A DNA stretch of 48,216 bases from NCBI GenBank assembly GCA_030432925.1, contig JAUILT010000010.1, positions 1-48,216 of the forward strand, written 5' to 3'. The notes below the pieces were generated by a model that was given only the letters and a program-made list of their open reading frames with translations, had not been told where the DNA came from and made no database searches. Below, piece after piece: positions 1-9,074 of the stretch. The translations under genes were made by a program, and so were the position numbers. This stretch comes from Bdellovibrionia bacterium. Lineage in GTDB: Bacteria; Bdellovibrionota; Bdellovibrionia; Bdellovibrionales; UBA1609. Position 1 is the first letter of the stretch. The number at the start of each line of letters is the position of its first letter.

Positions 1-249
1 TACATTGTTAGGCCAAATTGGTAATAATTTCCAGTTCAGATCAAACAGGACTTACCGACTGTGTACGTACTCTGCACACATCCAAAGGAAAATTATGATT
101 ACACCTCCGATAAAAAATCCAACCTGCACTTGAGAATGAAAATCACTAATTAACAATTTTATTATTATTATTTGTCTTTTCAAACAATCTCAGCTAAATA
201 AGCACCAATGTCAGGCCAATTTGCACCCGCAAGATTCTCATGTATTCCA
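1..249. other. No gene recognised
   Basis: AT-rich sequence at the window edge. The longest notable open stretch is a 43-codon minus-strand reading frame (52-183, TTG start) with one hydrophobic run. It has no ribosome binding site and no family resemblance, so I do not call it. No tRNA or terminator was seen. Confidence 0.5.
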
Positions 250-703
250 TCATTCCTGAGTTTCGTTTCCCAAACCGGTGTAGACCCAATCATCTAAAAG
301 AGTACAATGTAACACTTCATACCTGTCCACCTGTAATAGGTCCCCCTATTTGTTCATCCATGTTCGTTTCTTTCTAGAACAACCGTGGTTTTTCTTCCAG
401 AAATGAAAGATTACCATCTAGGCTGAGAAGCTCTGCCTCTTCAGAAAACATTTTTCGGTCATAGGTTTTTGAGTGTAGGTGGTAAAAGCCCAACTCACAG
501 TCTTGCAGGGCCCCTATGCCACTGAGGTGTCCTGACGTGAGCTTTTCTCTTGTAGCAAATGTCTCGAGACTGATGAAAAGATCCTCTCCTCGGTCCAATC
601 GGATAAAATATCGATCATTATCTTTAAAATACTCCATCAGGTCATATTGGAGAATATCTTTCGTTGAGGCAAGGAAATAGCTCTTATCTAGTGTCGTAAC
701 CAA
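250..703 (-). pseudogene. Decayed PPC/DUF296-domain protein gene
   Basis: The first 109 codons (703 down to 374) match the start of the PPC (DUF296) fold: a YFIRLDRGEDL segment near residues 32-42, then SGHLSGIGALQDCELGFYHL and a conserved LLSLDGNLS strand near residue 95. Family members continue with an HxH metal-binding strand and a GGHL..G.V..T.EV segment. Here the frame stops just after EEKPRLF, before any HxH. Downstream, frame remnants resembling the missing end can still be read: GGPITGGQV at about 325-350 and, in another frame, YEVLHCTLLDDW down to a stop at 250-252. This points to a deletion of the metal site plus at least one frameshift. The 5' end lies inside a 20-bp inverted repeat shared with the end of ttcA, so the true start may have been lost. 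Family recognition is fairly sure; functional loss is inferred. Confidence 0.7.
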
Positions 704-751
704 TAAAATTCCTGCGTTGCCGGTGAAAAACTTTATTGGTTACGACACTAG
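688..751. repeat. Perfect 20-bp inverted repeat
   Basis: Arm 688-707 (ctagtgtcgtaaccaataaa) is the exact reverse complement of 732-751, with a 24-nt loop between. It joins the last codon and stop of ttcA to the first codons of the PPC remnant on the same strand, so RNA from ttcA would fold into a 20-bp stem. There is no long U-run after it, so it is not a textbook terminator. It may stop or protect the ttcA transcript, or be a scar of an inverted duplication. Confidence 0.85.
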
Positions 752-1578
752 CCCTGGTTGTCAGAGTGCCAGCGACGATCGAGCAGATAATTGAGTTGGA
801 CATTGCTCATGGCTTTGAGAAGAGAACCATCAAGGGTTGGGTTGTCCTTTCTAAGCTGGTTCATCATTTGTTTAATTTTTTGTCTTTTCAGCCCATCCTG
901 AGAGCCGCAAAGGTTACAGGGAATTACTGGAAACTTCCATTGTCGTGATAAATTAATGAGTTCCGCTTCTTTTATGTAGGAGAGTGGACGAATAACAATA
1001 TTTTTTCCATTATTGGCTTGTAGTCTTGGAGGCATAGTAGCCAGTCGGCCACTATAAAACAAATTCAGAAATAGAGTTTCTATCAGGTCATCTCGATGAT
1101 GTCCTAAGGCAATTTTATTGAATCCTTTATCTTGAGCGTAGCTATATAAAATACCCCGGCGCAATCGTGAACATAATGAGCAATACGTTTTGTCCTCAGG
1201 AATTTTATTAGTCACAATAGAGTAGGTGTCCTCTTCAAGGACGGTTATTTTGATATTCAATGACTGCACCCAAAGGACAAATGGCTCACACCGAAAACCT
1301 GGTTGTTTTTGATTGAGAATTAAAGCTTCAATAAAAAAATCAAAAGGGGCTTTTTTGCGAATCTCTTCCAGTAATGCCAACATAATGGATGAGTCCTTGC
1401 CTCCAGAAACCGCAACTAAGACTCGATCTCCTTGCTGTAGCAAATTGTGGTCAGCAATGGCTTGAACCATTTGCTTTCGAATATGCACAGCCTGCTCAGA
1501 ATAAATGACCTTATTGTCAACAAGGCCCTTAAGGGTAGTGTCAGTGATCGTATTTTCCATAACCATGGATTCTGTCAC
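748..1578 (-). CDS. ttcA: tRNA 2-thiocytidine(32) biosynthesis protein TtcA
   Basis: A 276-residue PP-loop ATPase. The ATP-binding SGGKDS signature is at residues 58-63. Two CxxC pairs, CSLC at 133-136 and CNLC at 221-224, are those that hold the iron-sulfur cluster in TtcA, and GHHRDD lies at 159-164. TtcA thiolates cytidine 32 in the anticodon loop of some tRNAs, activating the base by adenylation. Length and motif order fit the family. The start is uncertain: GTG at 1578, or in-frame ATGs at 1566 or 1560; none has a clear ribosome binding site. The gene is divergent from the CorA-like gene, and its stop sits in the 20-bp inverted repeat that runs into the decayed PPC gene. Confidence 0.92.
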   Translation of the reverse strand: MTESMVMENTITDTTLKGLVDNKVIYSEQAVHIRKQMVQAIADHNLLQQGDRVLVAVSGGKDSSIMLALLEEIRKKAPFDFFIEALILNQKQPGFRCEPFVLWVQSLNIKITVLEEDTYSIVTNKIPEDKTYCSLCSRLRRGILYSYAQDKGFNKIALGHHRDDLIETLFLNLFYSGRLATMPPRLQANNGKNIVIRPLSYIKEAELINLSRQWKFPVIPCNLCGSQDGLKRQKIKQMMNQLRKDNPTLDGSLLKAMSNVQLNYLLDRRWHSDNQG

Positions 1579-1680
1579 ATAATCTTAGCGAATGGTAGGG
1601 GTATAAAAAGTGCTTGAAATTCTTTATTGTTTTTATGAGTCTTGACTGAGGCACTGGAGCCTTCTAACAAGGATAGAAGA

Positions 1681-2568
1681 ATGAAGCTGAGTGATTTGAT
1701 CTCTCACAGTCAGGCTGAAGTTTTTAAATATTATGAGTCCTCTGAACACTTTTCTGTCTTTGAAAATTATGTGGATTTTCAAGTTTTTATACTACGAAGG
1801 ATGTCAGTAGCCTCAAAGGCTCTGGGGTTTCATTCAGAAGGATTTCTAATTAAGGGATATGATATTTATCAATATGATAGGGAGACGGGTGAATTTCATC
1901 AACTGAGTCAAGGGTTTCAGAGTTTGATTTACCTGATAGAAGCCTTTTACAACCAAAATCAAATGTTGATGAACAGCTACTCCAGAGAAATCGAGCGACT
2001 TGAAGAATTTCTTTTTAACAGAAGTATTCCAGGCTATTTTATGGACCTATGGTTTGATATTAAAAGAGATCTGGCACGAATAGAAAATTTTTATTTTAGA
2101 AATGCTGTAGTCTACCGGGAATTCTTTCGAAAAATGGAAGATCGATTTGGCGAATGGGATGACGAATACAAGGATATTGATGAAAGTATTCAATTTCAAT
2201 CCACAGCCTTACACACAATGAAGGGGCGACTGGAGAGCCTTCACAACTATTATGAATCAGTAAAAAATGATAGGATGAATAAGACTCTTTTAACTCTGAC
2301 CGTGATCTCTGGAGTGTTTCTACCGTTAAATCTAATTGTGGGATTTTTTGGTATGAATACAGAGGGGCTTTACTTTCATAGTGACCCATCAGGCACTCAA
2401 AAAGTTGTGATGATCCTGGGGTTAGTTTTATTTGTATGTCTGCTGGGGGGAAAGGTGATTCAGTTGATTGATGCCTATGCTCTTAAGTATATTCTTGGAC
2501 GCTACAATTTTTACCAGAACATATTGAAGAGGGTGGCCGAACTAGATCAGCGCCTGAAGGGACAGTGA
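1681..2568 (+). CDS. CorA-family divalent metal ion transporter-like protein
   Basis: A long, mostly helical charged N-terminal domain (about 200 residues) is followed by two C-terminal membrane helices, as in CorA. The pore signature GMN is present in GFFGMNTEG (residues 224-226 from this start), at the end of the first helix; helix 2 lies near 241-261. CorA proteins are pentameric inner-membrane channels for Mg2+, Co2+ or Ni2+; the ion cannot be read from the sequence. I choose ATG 1681 because AAGGA (1669-1673) sits 7 nt upstream. An in-frame TTG at 1642 would add 13 residues without a good site. The N-terminal domain is not close to classical CorA, so it may belong to the wider CorA/ZntB group. 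Confidence 0.82.
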   Translation: MKLSDLISHSQAEVFKYYESSEHFSVFENYVDFQVFILRRMSVASKALGFHSEGFLIKGYDIYQYDRETGEFHQLSQGFQSLIYLIEAFYNQNQMLMNSYSREIERLEEFLFNRSIPGYFMDLWFDIKRDLARIENFYFRNAVVYREFFRKMEDRFGEWDDEYKDIDESIQFQSTALHTMKGRLESLHNYYESVKNDRMNKTLLTLTVISGVFLPLNLIVGFFGMNTEGLYFHSDPSGTQKVVMILGLVLFVCLLGGKVIQLIDAYALKYILGRYNFYQNILKRVAELDQRLKGQ

Positions 2569-2610
2569 TTCTTCGCCCCAGTTATACGCCTAAGCAATGA
2601 CAGAAGGCCG

Positions 2611-3072
2611 TCAAGGGCAGCTTTGAGCTATGGTGGGAGTTTCATTGTCCTCTGGAATATGGATGTACTTGTCGAATCCTGCCTCTTCCGCCATTCTCAG
2701 ATAGACGTCACGAAAGCTGGAATCATTTTTATATTCACCGTTGCTGATTTTTCGGTAAATATTTTCCAGTGCCCAGCTCATTGAGAGATACCCGTTTAAA
2801 AGATCTCTTTCAAGGCAAGTCGTGGCCGTGACTCGTGCAAAGTTAAATAAAGCGGGGTAGGGGTTGTCAGAGATATAGAGGCACTTGTCAAAATAGATAT
2901 TGGCCTGCTGAGCAAATATGACGAAGGCCCCACCAGTGGCCCATTTATTGACAGTAATGAGGTCCTCTTGAGTGTGGGGTGGCACATAGGACTCTTTACA
3001 GCTGTTTTTCACCGCCCAAGAGTTTTGAGAGACAACAACGAATACTAAAGTTTGTAACAAAAAAAACTTCAT
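2611..3072 (-). CDS. Secreted hypothetical protein
   Basis: I do not recognise this family. From ATG 3072 the product is about 153 residues and opens with a Lys, a hydrophobic run and an NSWA-VKN stretch typical of a Sec signal peptide, so it is probably periplasmic or secreted. The mature part has four cysteines (NSCKE, DKCLY, TTCLE, QSCP), an even number that would suit two disulfide bonds. A TTG at 3102 would add ten polar residues before the signal peptide and is less likely. It ends convergently with the CorA-like gene and stands alone. Confidence 0.6.
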   Translation of the reverse strand: MKFFLLQTLVFVVVSQNSWAVKNSCKESYVPPHTQEDLITVNKWATGGAFVIFAQQANIYFDKCLYISDNPYPALFNFARVTATTCLERDLLNGYLSMSWALENIYRKISNGEYKNDSSFRDVYLRMAEEAGFDKYIHIPEDNETPTIAQSCP

Positions 3073-3196
3073 ACGATGAATGGTACCAGAGGAGGGCTTC
3101 AAAGCCTCTAATCAATAATTTATTTGACCCTATAAATCAGAGTTATGGAGGCAAGGGCTTGATATTTAGGTACTTTTTAGAGTAGAGGGAATTTAA

Positions 3197-3237
3197 GTAA
3201 AAGCACCCTGAGAATTATTCATAGTTTTTCAGGTGCC
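3197..3237 (-). terminator. Hairpin terminator after the pirin gene
   Basis: Read on the minus strand, ggcacctga (3237-3229, overlapping the pirin stop) pairs with tcagggtgc (3211-3203) through one bulged base and is followed by a short U-rich run. It lies right behind the pirin gene. The plus strand also has a T-run after the hairpin, but no plus-strand gene ends here. Confidence 0.55.
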
Positions 3238-4287
3238 TTTTTCCACTCTATGGTTGAGCGTGCTAGATTTTATCTGGCCAGGGGCCTCTTCTTTGCCATC
3301 GGAGTGGCGGCCAAAGAGCTTCTTTTCAGGGCCGTGGACCATATCGCCCTTATTCCAGGGCCATCCGCCAAATTGAGTTCTCTGATAATCAGCAATAGCT
3401 TCATGGATTTCTTGCTGGGTATTCATAACAAAGGGCCCATGCTGGGCGACGGGCTCTCCAATAGGTTTGCCCTGTAAAACTAGAATTTTGGCGAGTTTCA
3501 GGCCATTATTTTGGACCTGTAGAGGATGTGTAGACTCCACTTCTACAGCCGTATTTTTTGAAACCTTCTGGCTATTGATTTGCAAGCTGTCCCCTTCATA
3601 AAAATAGAGGGTTCTTTTCACCTCTGAATGGGCGGTAGGTAGCTGAGCTGTGGCACCAGGCTTCATCTCTATAACCCAGACGGCCACATCACTGCCCTCT
3701 TCGCTGGCCCAGCTATGTTGTGGAGGAGAAGGGGCTTGGGCTGACCCAAGGCTGCCGGCAATGATATCTATATGTGTATTGTCATTGTCTTGGAAAACTC
3801 TTGGGATAGATTCTGCCCAGAACATTTTGTAGTTGGCAGGAACCATTTTTCTTGCTTTGGGTAAGTTGATCCAGATTTGCAAAAGCTCCAAGTGGTTGTC
3901 TTGACTCTGGTCCAGAAGGGGAAACATCTCAGAGTGCTGTATTCCTCGACCAGCAGTCATCCATTGGACATCGCCCGCGCCATAGCGGCCTGCTGCTCCC
4001 AGAGAGTCTGCATGATCTACAAACCCTTTGCGGACAAGAGTGATGGTTTCAAAGCCTCGGTGGGGGTGGACAGGAAACCCGGGGACCTCGCGGCCATGAT
4101 ACATTCGATAGCCATCCTTTATCTGAAAATCTTGACCTAGCTGGCGGCCAACTAAAGAATCTGCCGGTCCATAGCTAGAGTTAGCTTTTGGATACAAGTC
4201 ATGGTGAAAGGCACAAAACAAAAATGGATCAGATGTTTTCCAGTGAAAATCAATGGGAAAAGAATCAAGGATAGTAGAGCGACTCAA
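3229..4287 (-). CDS. Pirin family protein
   Basis: A 352-residue bicupin. The pirin metal ligands are visible: HPHRGFE (His74, His76) and GIQHSE (His118, Glu120), the pattern that binds one iron in human pirin and the E. coli quercetinase YhhW. The N-terminal cupin spans roughly residues 45-170 and the C-terminal pirin domain roughly 205-320. The last about 40 residues (TQFGGWPWNKGDM onward) are the usual pirin tail. Some bacterial pirins open flavonols and others bind metabolic enzymes; the substrate here is unknown. Start ATG 4287 gives the expected N-terminus. A hairpin terminator overlaps the stop. Confidence 0.92.
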   Translation of the reverse strand: MSRSTILDSFPIDFHWKTSDPFLFCAFHHDLYPKANSSYGPADSLVGRQLGQDFQIKDGYRMYHGREVPGFPVHPHRGFETITLVRKGFVDHADSLGAAGRYGAGDVQWMTAGRGIQHSEMFPLLDQSQDNHLELLQIWINLPKARKMVPANYKMFWAESIPRVFQDNDNTHIDIIAGSLGSAQAPSPPQHSWASEEGSDVAVWVIEMKPGATAQLPTAHSEVKRTLYFYEGDSLQINSQKVSKNTAVEVESTHPLQVQNNGLKLAKILVLQGKPIGEPVAQHGPFVMNTQQEIHEAIADYQRTQFGGWPWNKGDMVHGPEKKLFGRHSDGKEEAPGQIKSSTLNHRVEKGT

Positions 4288-4418
4288 TATTTTTCTCCTG
4301 ATGAAATCAAGTGGTAATAATGAACTGGATTTCTTATAATATCAAGGGGCTGAGCCTCTTGGGTGTATAAAAATGATATTCAGTCCAGTGAAAAATTCCA
4401 GATAGTCACCTTTGAGAA

Positions 4419-5501
4419 TTACTCAAATAATACCGCAAATTCTCCATAGCCTTTTTCTTTCAACTTTTCTTTGGGAATAAACTTCAGTGATGCAGAGTTA
4501 ATACAATATCTTAGCCCTGTCGGGTGAGGTCCATCCTTAAAAACGTGTCCAAGGTGAGAGTTGGCAAATTTTGAGCGAACTTCTGTGCGCTTCATGAAGA
4601 GTGTGTTGTCCTCTTTTTCAATTACATGCTCAGCAACAAGTGGCTTGCTAAATGATGGCCAGCCAGTTCCTGATTGAAATTTATCTTTGGAGCTGAATAA
4701 GGGCTCACCGCTGACAATATCTACGTAAATGCCTTCCTTTTTATTGTCCCAGAACTCATTCTTAAATGGGCGCTCAGTGCCTTCCTTCTGAGTAACCTTG
4801 AATTGTAGGGGGGTTAGTATTTTTTTGATTTTATCAATGCTGGGACGCTTGTATTTTTGTAGCTTGTTAGATTTCTCTGAAGAAGCAGTTACCATTGCTT
4901 GGGGTCTATAATTTCTGTTTTCTTTCCAGACCTTATCGATGTACTGATCTCGTCCAGAGCGATAGCGGTAATATTTGTATTTGAGAGTATTCTTTTTGTA
5001 GTAATTTTGGTGATAATTTTCTGCCCTGTAAAATGTGGTGAAGGGCTTTATGGGCGTCACAATTTTTCCCTTAAATCTCCCACTCTGTTGCATTTTAGAG
5101 TGAGAGGCTTCAGAGAGTTTTTTCTGTTCCGGTGTCGTATAAAAAATAGCTGTTGTATATTGAAACCCTCGGTCCACAAATTGGCCACCGCTATCTGTTG
5201 GGTCTACTTGGCGCCAGAAGATTTCTAAAAGGTCATTGTAGGAAATTTTTTTTGGGTCAAATGTGACCTCCACAGCCTCCACGTGACCGGTTTTTCCGCT
5301 GGCTACTTGTTTATAGGTGGGGTTTCTTTCTTTGCCGCCAGCATATCCAGAAACTACAGAAATAACCCCATCGGCCTTTTCAAAAGGGGGCTCCATGCAC
5401 CAGAAGCACCCGCCTGCAAATACAGCTTTTTTGTGCCTTTTCTCAGCCAAGGATGGAATGCTTAGAAATGCCACCAATATTGAGGCGATAAAAGTTTTCA
5501 T
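4419..5501 (-). CDS. msrAB: Periplasmic bifunctional methionine sulfoxide reductase MsrA-MsrB
   Basis: A 360-residue fusion. Residues 1-19 form a signal peptide (ends SIPSLA), so the enzyme should act in the periplasm. MsrA follows, with the GCFWC active site (Cys32 nucleophile) and the EAVEVTFDP segment. MsrB covers about 217-350, with [15 protein letters not shown] and the catalytic cysteine in RYCINSASL (Cys333). The two halves reduce the S and R forms of methionine sulfoxide. The MsrB half lacks the CxxC zinc pairs: SGEPLF replaces the usual CGxPLF, as in zinc-free MsrBs. There is no N-terminal thioredoxin-like domain of the PilB kind. The gene is divergent from the ABC exporter. Confidence 0.93.
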   Translation of the reverse strand: MKTFIASILVAFLSIPSLAEKRHKKAVFAGGCFWCMEPPFEKADGVISVVSGYAGGKERNPTYKQVASGKTGHVEAVEVTFDPKKISYNDLLEIFWRQVDPTDSGGQFVDRGFQYTTAIFYTTPEQKKLSEASHSKMQQSGRFKGKIVTPIKPFTTFYRAENYHQNYYKKNTLKYKYYRYRSGRDQYIDKVWKENRNYRPQAMVTASSEKSNKLQKYKRPSIDKIKKILTPLQFKVTQKEGTERPFKNEFWDNKKEGIYVDIVSGEPLFSSKDKFQSGTGWPSFSKPLVAEHVIEKEDNTLFMKRTEVRSKFANSHLGHVFKDGPHPTGLRYCINSASLKFIPKEKLKEKGYGEFAVLFE

Positions 5502-5576
5502 AGAGGTCCCCCCACATTATACACCTATAGAAATTCTTTTGACTTGTGTAAGGGAGGGTATCATTGTGGGACATAT

Positions 5577-6497
5577 ATGAAAAGTGTCATTCAGATGAAG
5601 CAACTCAATAAGGTTTATGAAGATGGATTTCAAGCTCTATCTGATATTAATCTTGAAATTAGAAAAGGAGAGATTTTTGCTCTTCTTGGCCCTAATGGGG
5701 CTGGAAAAACAACCATGATTAGTGTTATTTGTGGAATTGTGAATCCAACCTCAGGAACGGTCACCGTAGATGGTTATGACATTATTAAAGATTACCGAGC
5801 AAGCCGAGCAATAATTGGTCTAGTGCCACAGGAGTTGACGACAGAAGCGTTTGAAACGGTATGGAACACTGTTAGTCTCAGTCGAGGATTATTTGGAAAA
5901 GCTCCCAATCCTGAGTATATTGAAAAGACTCTTAAAGCACTTTCTCTTTGGGATAAAAAAGACAATAAGATTATGACCTTATCTGGAGGAATGAAGCGTA
6001 GGGTTTTGATCGCTAAGGCATTATCACATGAGCCTGAAGTTCTTTTCTTGGACGAACCTACTGCAGGAGTCGATGTAGATCTTAGAAAAGGCATGTGGAG
6101 CCTCGTTCATGAATTGAGACAGACGGGAGTTACGATTATTCTCACTACACACTATATTGAAGAAGCTGAGGAAATGGCTGATCGAGTGGGAGTTATTAAC
6201 AAAGGTCGCTTGATTGTTGTAGAGGAAAAAAATGAGCTGATGAAAAAGATGGGGAGCAAAACTCTTTCTGTGCAACTGCCGTTCTCAATGAGAGAGTTAC
6301 CTGAAGATTTAAAATCAAAGAGAATAGATTTGGAGGCTGATGGTAAGGTTTTAAACTATACTTATGATACTCAGTCTGAAGAAGATGATATTTGTGATTT
6401 TTTTGACCTTTTAAAGCAGAATGGAATTTCTTTTAAAGATATAACAACTAAACAATCTTCTCTAGAAGAGATTTTTGTTAGTTTGGTGAATAAATGA
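5577..6497 (+). CDS. ABC-2 type exporter, ATP-binding subunit
   Basis: Walker [10 protein letters not shown] (about residues 38-46), Q-loop near VPQE, signature LSGGMKRR, Walker [14 protein letters not shown] and H-loop TTHYIEEAE are all intact. The sequence is close in type to YadG/CcmA-like ATPases of ABC-2 exporters, with the typical C-terminal extension ending [12 protein letters not shown]. The ATG at 5577 has GTGGGA upstream; an in-frame TTG at 5544 would add eleven residues before the conserved start and is unlikely. It overlaps the permease gene by 4 nt (ATGA), so the two are translationally coupled. Substrate unknown. Confidence 0.9.
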   Translation: MKSVIQMKQLNKVYEDGFQALSDINLEIRKGEIFALLGPNGAGKTTMISVICGIVNPTSGTVTVDGYDIIKDYRASRAIIGLVPQELTTEAFETVWNTVSLSRGLFGKAPNPEYIEKTLKALSLWDKKDNKIMTLSGGMKRRVLIAKALSHEPEVLFLDEPTAGVDVDLRKGMWSLVHELRQTGVTIILTTHYIEEAEEMADRVGVINKGRLIVVEEKNELMKKMGSKTLSVQLPFSMRELPEDLKSKRIDLEADGKVLNYTYDTQSEEDDICDFFDLLKQNGISFKDITTKQSSLEEIFVSLVNK

Positions 6498-7255
6498 ATT
6501 TTTACGCAGTAAAAGCTATTTATAAATTCGAAATGGCGAGAATGTGGAGAACTTTGGGGCAGAGCATTGCCTCTCCAGTATTGTCAACAGTGTTGTATTT
6601 TATTGTATTTGGGTCTGCTATTGGCTCTCGAATCGATGGAATTGATGGGATTTCCTATGGGGCTTTTATTGTTCCTGGCTTGATTATGCTGTCTGTCCTT
6701 AACCAAAGTATATCTAACGCTTCATTTGGTATTTATTTTCCTAGGTTTACAGGCACTATTTATGAAGTCCTATCGGCTCCGATATCCTTTGTTGAAATTT
6801 TATTGGGGTATGTGGGAGCTGCAGCTTCAAAGTCTTTAGTTATTGGAACCATTATATTACTAACCTCTGGATTTTTTGTGGATATGGAAATTCAGCACCC
6901 ATTTTGGATGATATTATTTTTGGTATTAACATCGGTAACATTCAGTTTATTTGGTTTTATTATTGGAATTTGGGCTGATGGGTTTGAAAAACTTCAGGTT
7001 ATTCCTTTGCTTGTGATTACTCCTTTAACCTTTTTGGGGGGAGCTTTTTACTCCATAAATATGTTACCTCCCTTATGGCAAAAAATTTCATTAGCTAATC
7101 CTGTGGTCTATCTGATTTCAGGCTTTCGTTGGAGTTTTTTTGAACACTCTGATGTTAGTTTAGGTGTGAGTTTAGCAATGATATCTATTTTTTTACTCCT
7201 TTGTATATCTGCTGTTGCTTGGATTTTTAAGACAGGATACAAATTAAAGGCCTGA
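6494..7255 (+). CDS. ABC-2 type exporter, permease subunit
   Basis: A 253-residue membrane protein with six predicted helices. The ABC-2 family signature region is present ([17 protein letters not shown], about residues 177-193, then [15 protein letters not shown]). The N-terminal [23 protein letters not shown] segment resembles YadH-type permeases. It forms the membrane half of the exporter with the preceding ATPase, which it overlaps by 4 nt. A 485-bp gene-free region follows. Confidence 0.88.
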   Translation: MNFYAVKAIYKFEMARMWRTLGQSIASPVLSTVLYFIVFGSAIGSRIDGIDGISYGAFIVPGLIMLSVLNQSISNASFGIYFPRFTGTIYEVLSAPISFVEILLGYVGAAASKSLVIGTIILLTSGFFVDMEIQHPFWMILFLVLTSVTFSLFGFIIGIWADGFEKLQVIPLLVITPLTFLGGAFYSINMLPPLWQKISLANPVVYLISGFRWSFFEHSDVSLGVSLAMISIFLLLCISAVAWIFKTGYKLKA

Positions 7256-7741
7256 CTTGCCAAAACAATAGTGTCGAGGTTTTTTACGACACCTTTGGCC
7301 ACCATTGTGTCAAAAGTAGACACGACTTATATTACATCGAGATGGGCAGTGGCCCACTCATCTGCAAAATGCTGGATAGTTTTTAGTCAGTTCCCGTTGT
7401 TTTTGAGTCCATAAGGCGGCTGAAACCTGGCCTTCTGTCTGGGTTTATCGATTTCTTGTAACGTCATCTGAGAAGTGTTGTTGTGCAAAAAAAATTTACA
7501 CGGCGCTCGTTATAAGAGGTGCTCTTTTATTTTTTAAAAAACTGAAAAACTGTTTTTCAAAAAAGAGACTTCAACATTTTGTTAAAAATAACACAACCCA
7601 GCGTAAAAAAGTGTTTTCAATAAATTCCACAGGTTAAGTGAACTTAGTTTTGGTCGGGCTTGGCCTTGGTATTGAATAAGTGAATCGGTGCATGGGTCTA
7701 GATGAAGTTTTCTACTAGACCTCAAGGGAAGGTATGGCCAT
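7256..7741. other. Gene-free region with several hairpins
   Basis: No gene of convincing length. Structures seen: gtgtcg (7271-7276) with cgacac (7287-7292), a 6-bp stem just after the ABC permease; a 17-bp palindrome tgaaaaac-t-gtttttca (7543-7559) nested inside CTCTTTT (7522-7528) and AAAAGAG (7561-7567); and the stem 7695-7721 in the leader of the VWA gene. On the minus strand around 7345-7455, short open pieces in shifting frames hint at a decayed gene, but none is long enough to name. Confidence 0.5.
7695..7721 (+). promoter_or_regulatory. Leader hairpin before the VWA lipoprotein gene
   Basis: ggtctag (7695-7701) is an exact reverse complement of ctagacc (7715-7721), with a 13-nt loop. 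It lies about 20 nt before the start codon and directly abuts the ribosome binding site AAGGGAAGG. It could be an operator or an mRNA leader structure; nothing distinguishes these from sequence alone. Confidence 0.45.
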
Positions 7742-8995
7742 ATGAATACGTACAGAGTAAAAGTTATTTTTCTTTTTCTTCTTTTAGGAGGGTTCACCAT
7801 AACAGGTTGTAGTGATGTGAGTTTTCAACCTGTTCAGGTGTCAGAAAAAGGACGTAGTGGAGTTAACGAAGAGATTCCTGACCCAGATGATCCCAACCCA
7901 GAGCCAGAAGTCCCTGAAGAACCAGAAGTCCCTGAAGAACCAGAAGCCCCTGAAGAACCAGAAGTTCCCGAAGTTCCCGAAGAACCAGAAGTTCCCGAAG
8001 AACCGGGGGAGCCTAAGCCAGAGCCCACTTCTGAAAGGCAGGTTTTCGAACAAAACTCAGGGGGCGGCAAAGTGGATATCCTTATCGTGGTAGATAATTC
8101 TGACTCTATGATGATGGATCACTATCGACATAGCATTAGAGATATGTTTCGAGGGTTTTTGGCCAGCTTAAATGGTGTGGACTATCAGATTGGCTTTACT
8201 ACAACAGATATGACAACAAATAGTTTTCCTTCATCCAATAGCAACTTCCCAGGATGGAATGGGCGAATTGATGTTTTAGAGGGGACAAATCAAAAAATAC
8301 TGACGCCGTCCACTCTTAATAAGCAGGATTTATTTCTTAAAACCATTGATAGAGAAGAGGCTCAGGACTGTAGAGATGGTGAGCGTGATGAAGATCCTTC
8401 GCTGCCCTGTGGAACAAATACAGAGGAGCCCCTAAAGTCGATCATGTCTTTTGTGGACCAGAGAGATGCCTTTAACTCTGGGTTCTTTAGAGATGGTGCG
8501 GACTTTGTGACGGTGGTCATTACCGATGAAGATGAGAGGTCAGAGGGTAAAGACCCTAAAGCAACAACCGCCGAACAAGTTGTGGCTCATATCAAAGGGG
8601 CTTTTGCTCATCAGAAGTCTTATACCAACTATAGTGTTGTGATAGAGCCTGGTGATAGTGATTGTAAGCGCAAGCAGGCTTGCTCAGAAATTTTCTGTGC
8701 AGGGGGAGGTAATTATGGAGACTTTGCAACTCGACTAGCCAACCTCACTAGCGGAAGAACAGCGAGTATTTGCTCTAATGATGTTACTTCTGAACTAAAT
8801 GATATTGGTGATCGTGGTCGTGAAAATGGGTTATTTAAAAAGGTCACTCTACAGTATGAACCTATTCAAGGAAGCGTACAGGTTTACCTTAATCCATCAA
8901 CAGATATCGAGTATACTATTAAGGGAAAAGATATAAAGTTTGATAAAAAACCGCCTGCAGGAACTAAAGTTACAGTGATATATGAGCATATGTAG
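7742..8995 (+). CDS. VWA-domain lipoprotein with Pro/Glu-rich spacer
   Basis: 417 residues. A lipoprotein signal ends at TITGC (Cys23 lipidated); the next residue is Ser, which suggests outer-membrane sorting under the usual +2 rule. Residues about 47-95 are a Pro-Glu-Val repeat spacer. A von Willebrand A domain follows with the MIDAS start VVDNSDSM (Asp118, Ser120, Ser122) and a VVITDEDE strand. Several paired cysteines lie in the middle (DCRDG, LPCGT, DCKRKQAC, IFCAGG, SICSN). The C-terminal about 60 residues (YEPIQGSVQVYLNPSTDIEY) look like a small beta domain. Surface VWA proteins of this build usually mediate adhesion or protein contact; the partner is unknown. Start ATG 7742 has AAGGGAAGG upstream. 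Confidence 0.85.
   Translation: MNTYRVKVIFLFLLLGGFTITGCSDVSFQPVQVSEKGRSGVNEEIPDPDDPNPEPEVPEEPEVPEEPEAPEEPEVPEVPEEPEVPEEPGEPKPEPTSERQVFEQNSGGGKVDILIVVDNSDSMMMDHYRHSIRDMFRGFLASLNGVDYQIGFTTTDMTTNSFPSSNSNFPGWNGRIDVLEGTNQKILTPSTLNKQDLFLKTIDREEAQDCRDGERDEDPSLPCGTNTEEPLKSIMSFVDQRDAFNSGFFRDGADFVTVVITDEDERSEGKDPKATTAEQVVAHIKGAFAHQKSYTNYSVVIEPGDSDCKRKQACSEIFCAGGGNYGDFATRLANLTSGRTASICSNDVTSELNDIGDRGRENGLFKKVTLQYEPIQGSVQVYLNPSTDIEYTIKGKDIKFDKKPPAGTKVTVIYEHM
7904..8008 (+). repeat. In-frame PEVPEE-coding tandem repeat
   Basis: About twelve triplet-multiple units built on ccagaagtycctgaagaa encode alternating PEVPEE/PEAPEE. The units differ by third-position changes and by 9-bp unit insertions (PEVPEVPEE), so length change would stay in frame and alter only the spacer between the lipid anchor and the VWA domain. 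Confidence 0.8.
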
Positions 8996-9033
8996 AGGCA
9001 CTGAGAGAATATGTAGATTTTAATAGTTAGAAG

Positions 9034-9065
9034 CACTCCTTATAAAGTTTAAGGAGTGTTTTTTT
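9034..9065 (+). terminator. Rho-independent terminator of the VWA gene
   Basis: cactcctta (9034-9042) pairs perfectly with taaggagtg (9050-9058), with a 7-nt loop and seven T residues after the stem. It lies 39 nt after the VWA stop codon. Confidence 0.9.
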
Positions 9066-9074
9066 ACTTTTATC

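Noticed and set aside
52-183. 43-codon minus-strand frame with a hydrophobic run
   Set aside because: TTG start, no ribosome binding site and no family resemblance; could be chance in AT-rich DNA.
4411-4427. tttgag-aatta-ctcaaa palindrome at the msrAB stop as a terminator
   Set aside because: Short AT-rich stem with no T-run behind it on the minus strand.
7834-8070. Gly/Ser-rich and Phe/Trp-rich frames antisense to the VWA gene
   Set aside because: Products of the tandem PEVPEE repeat read on the other strand.
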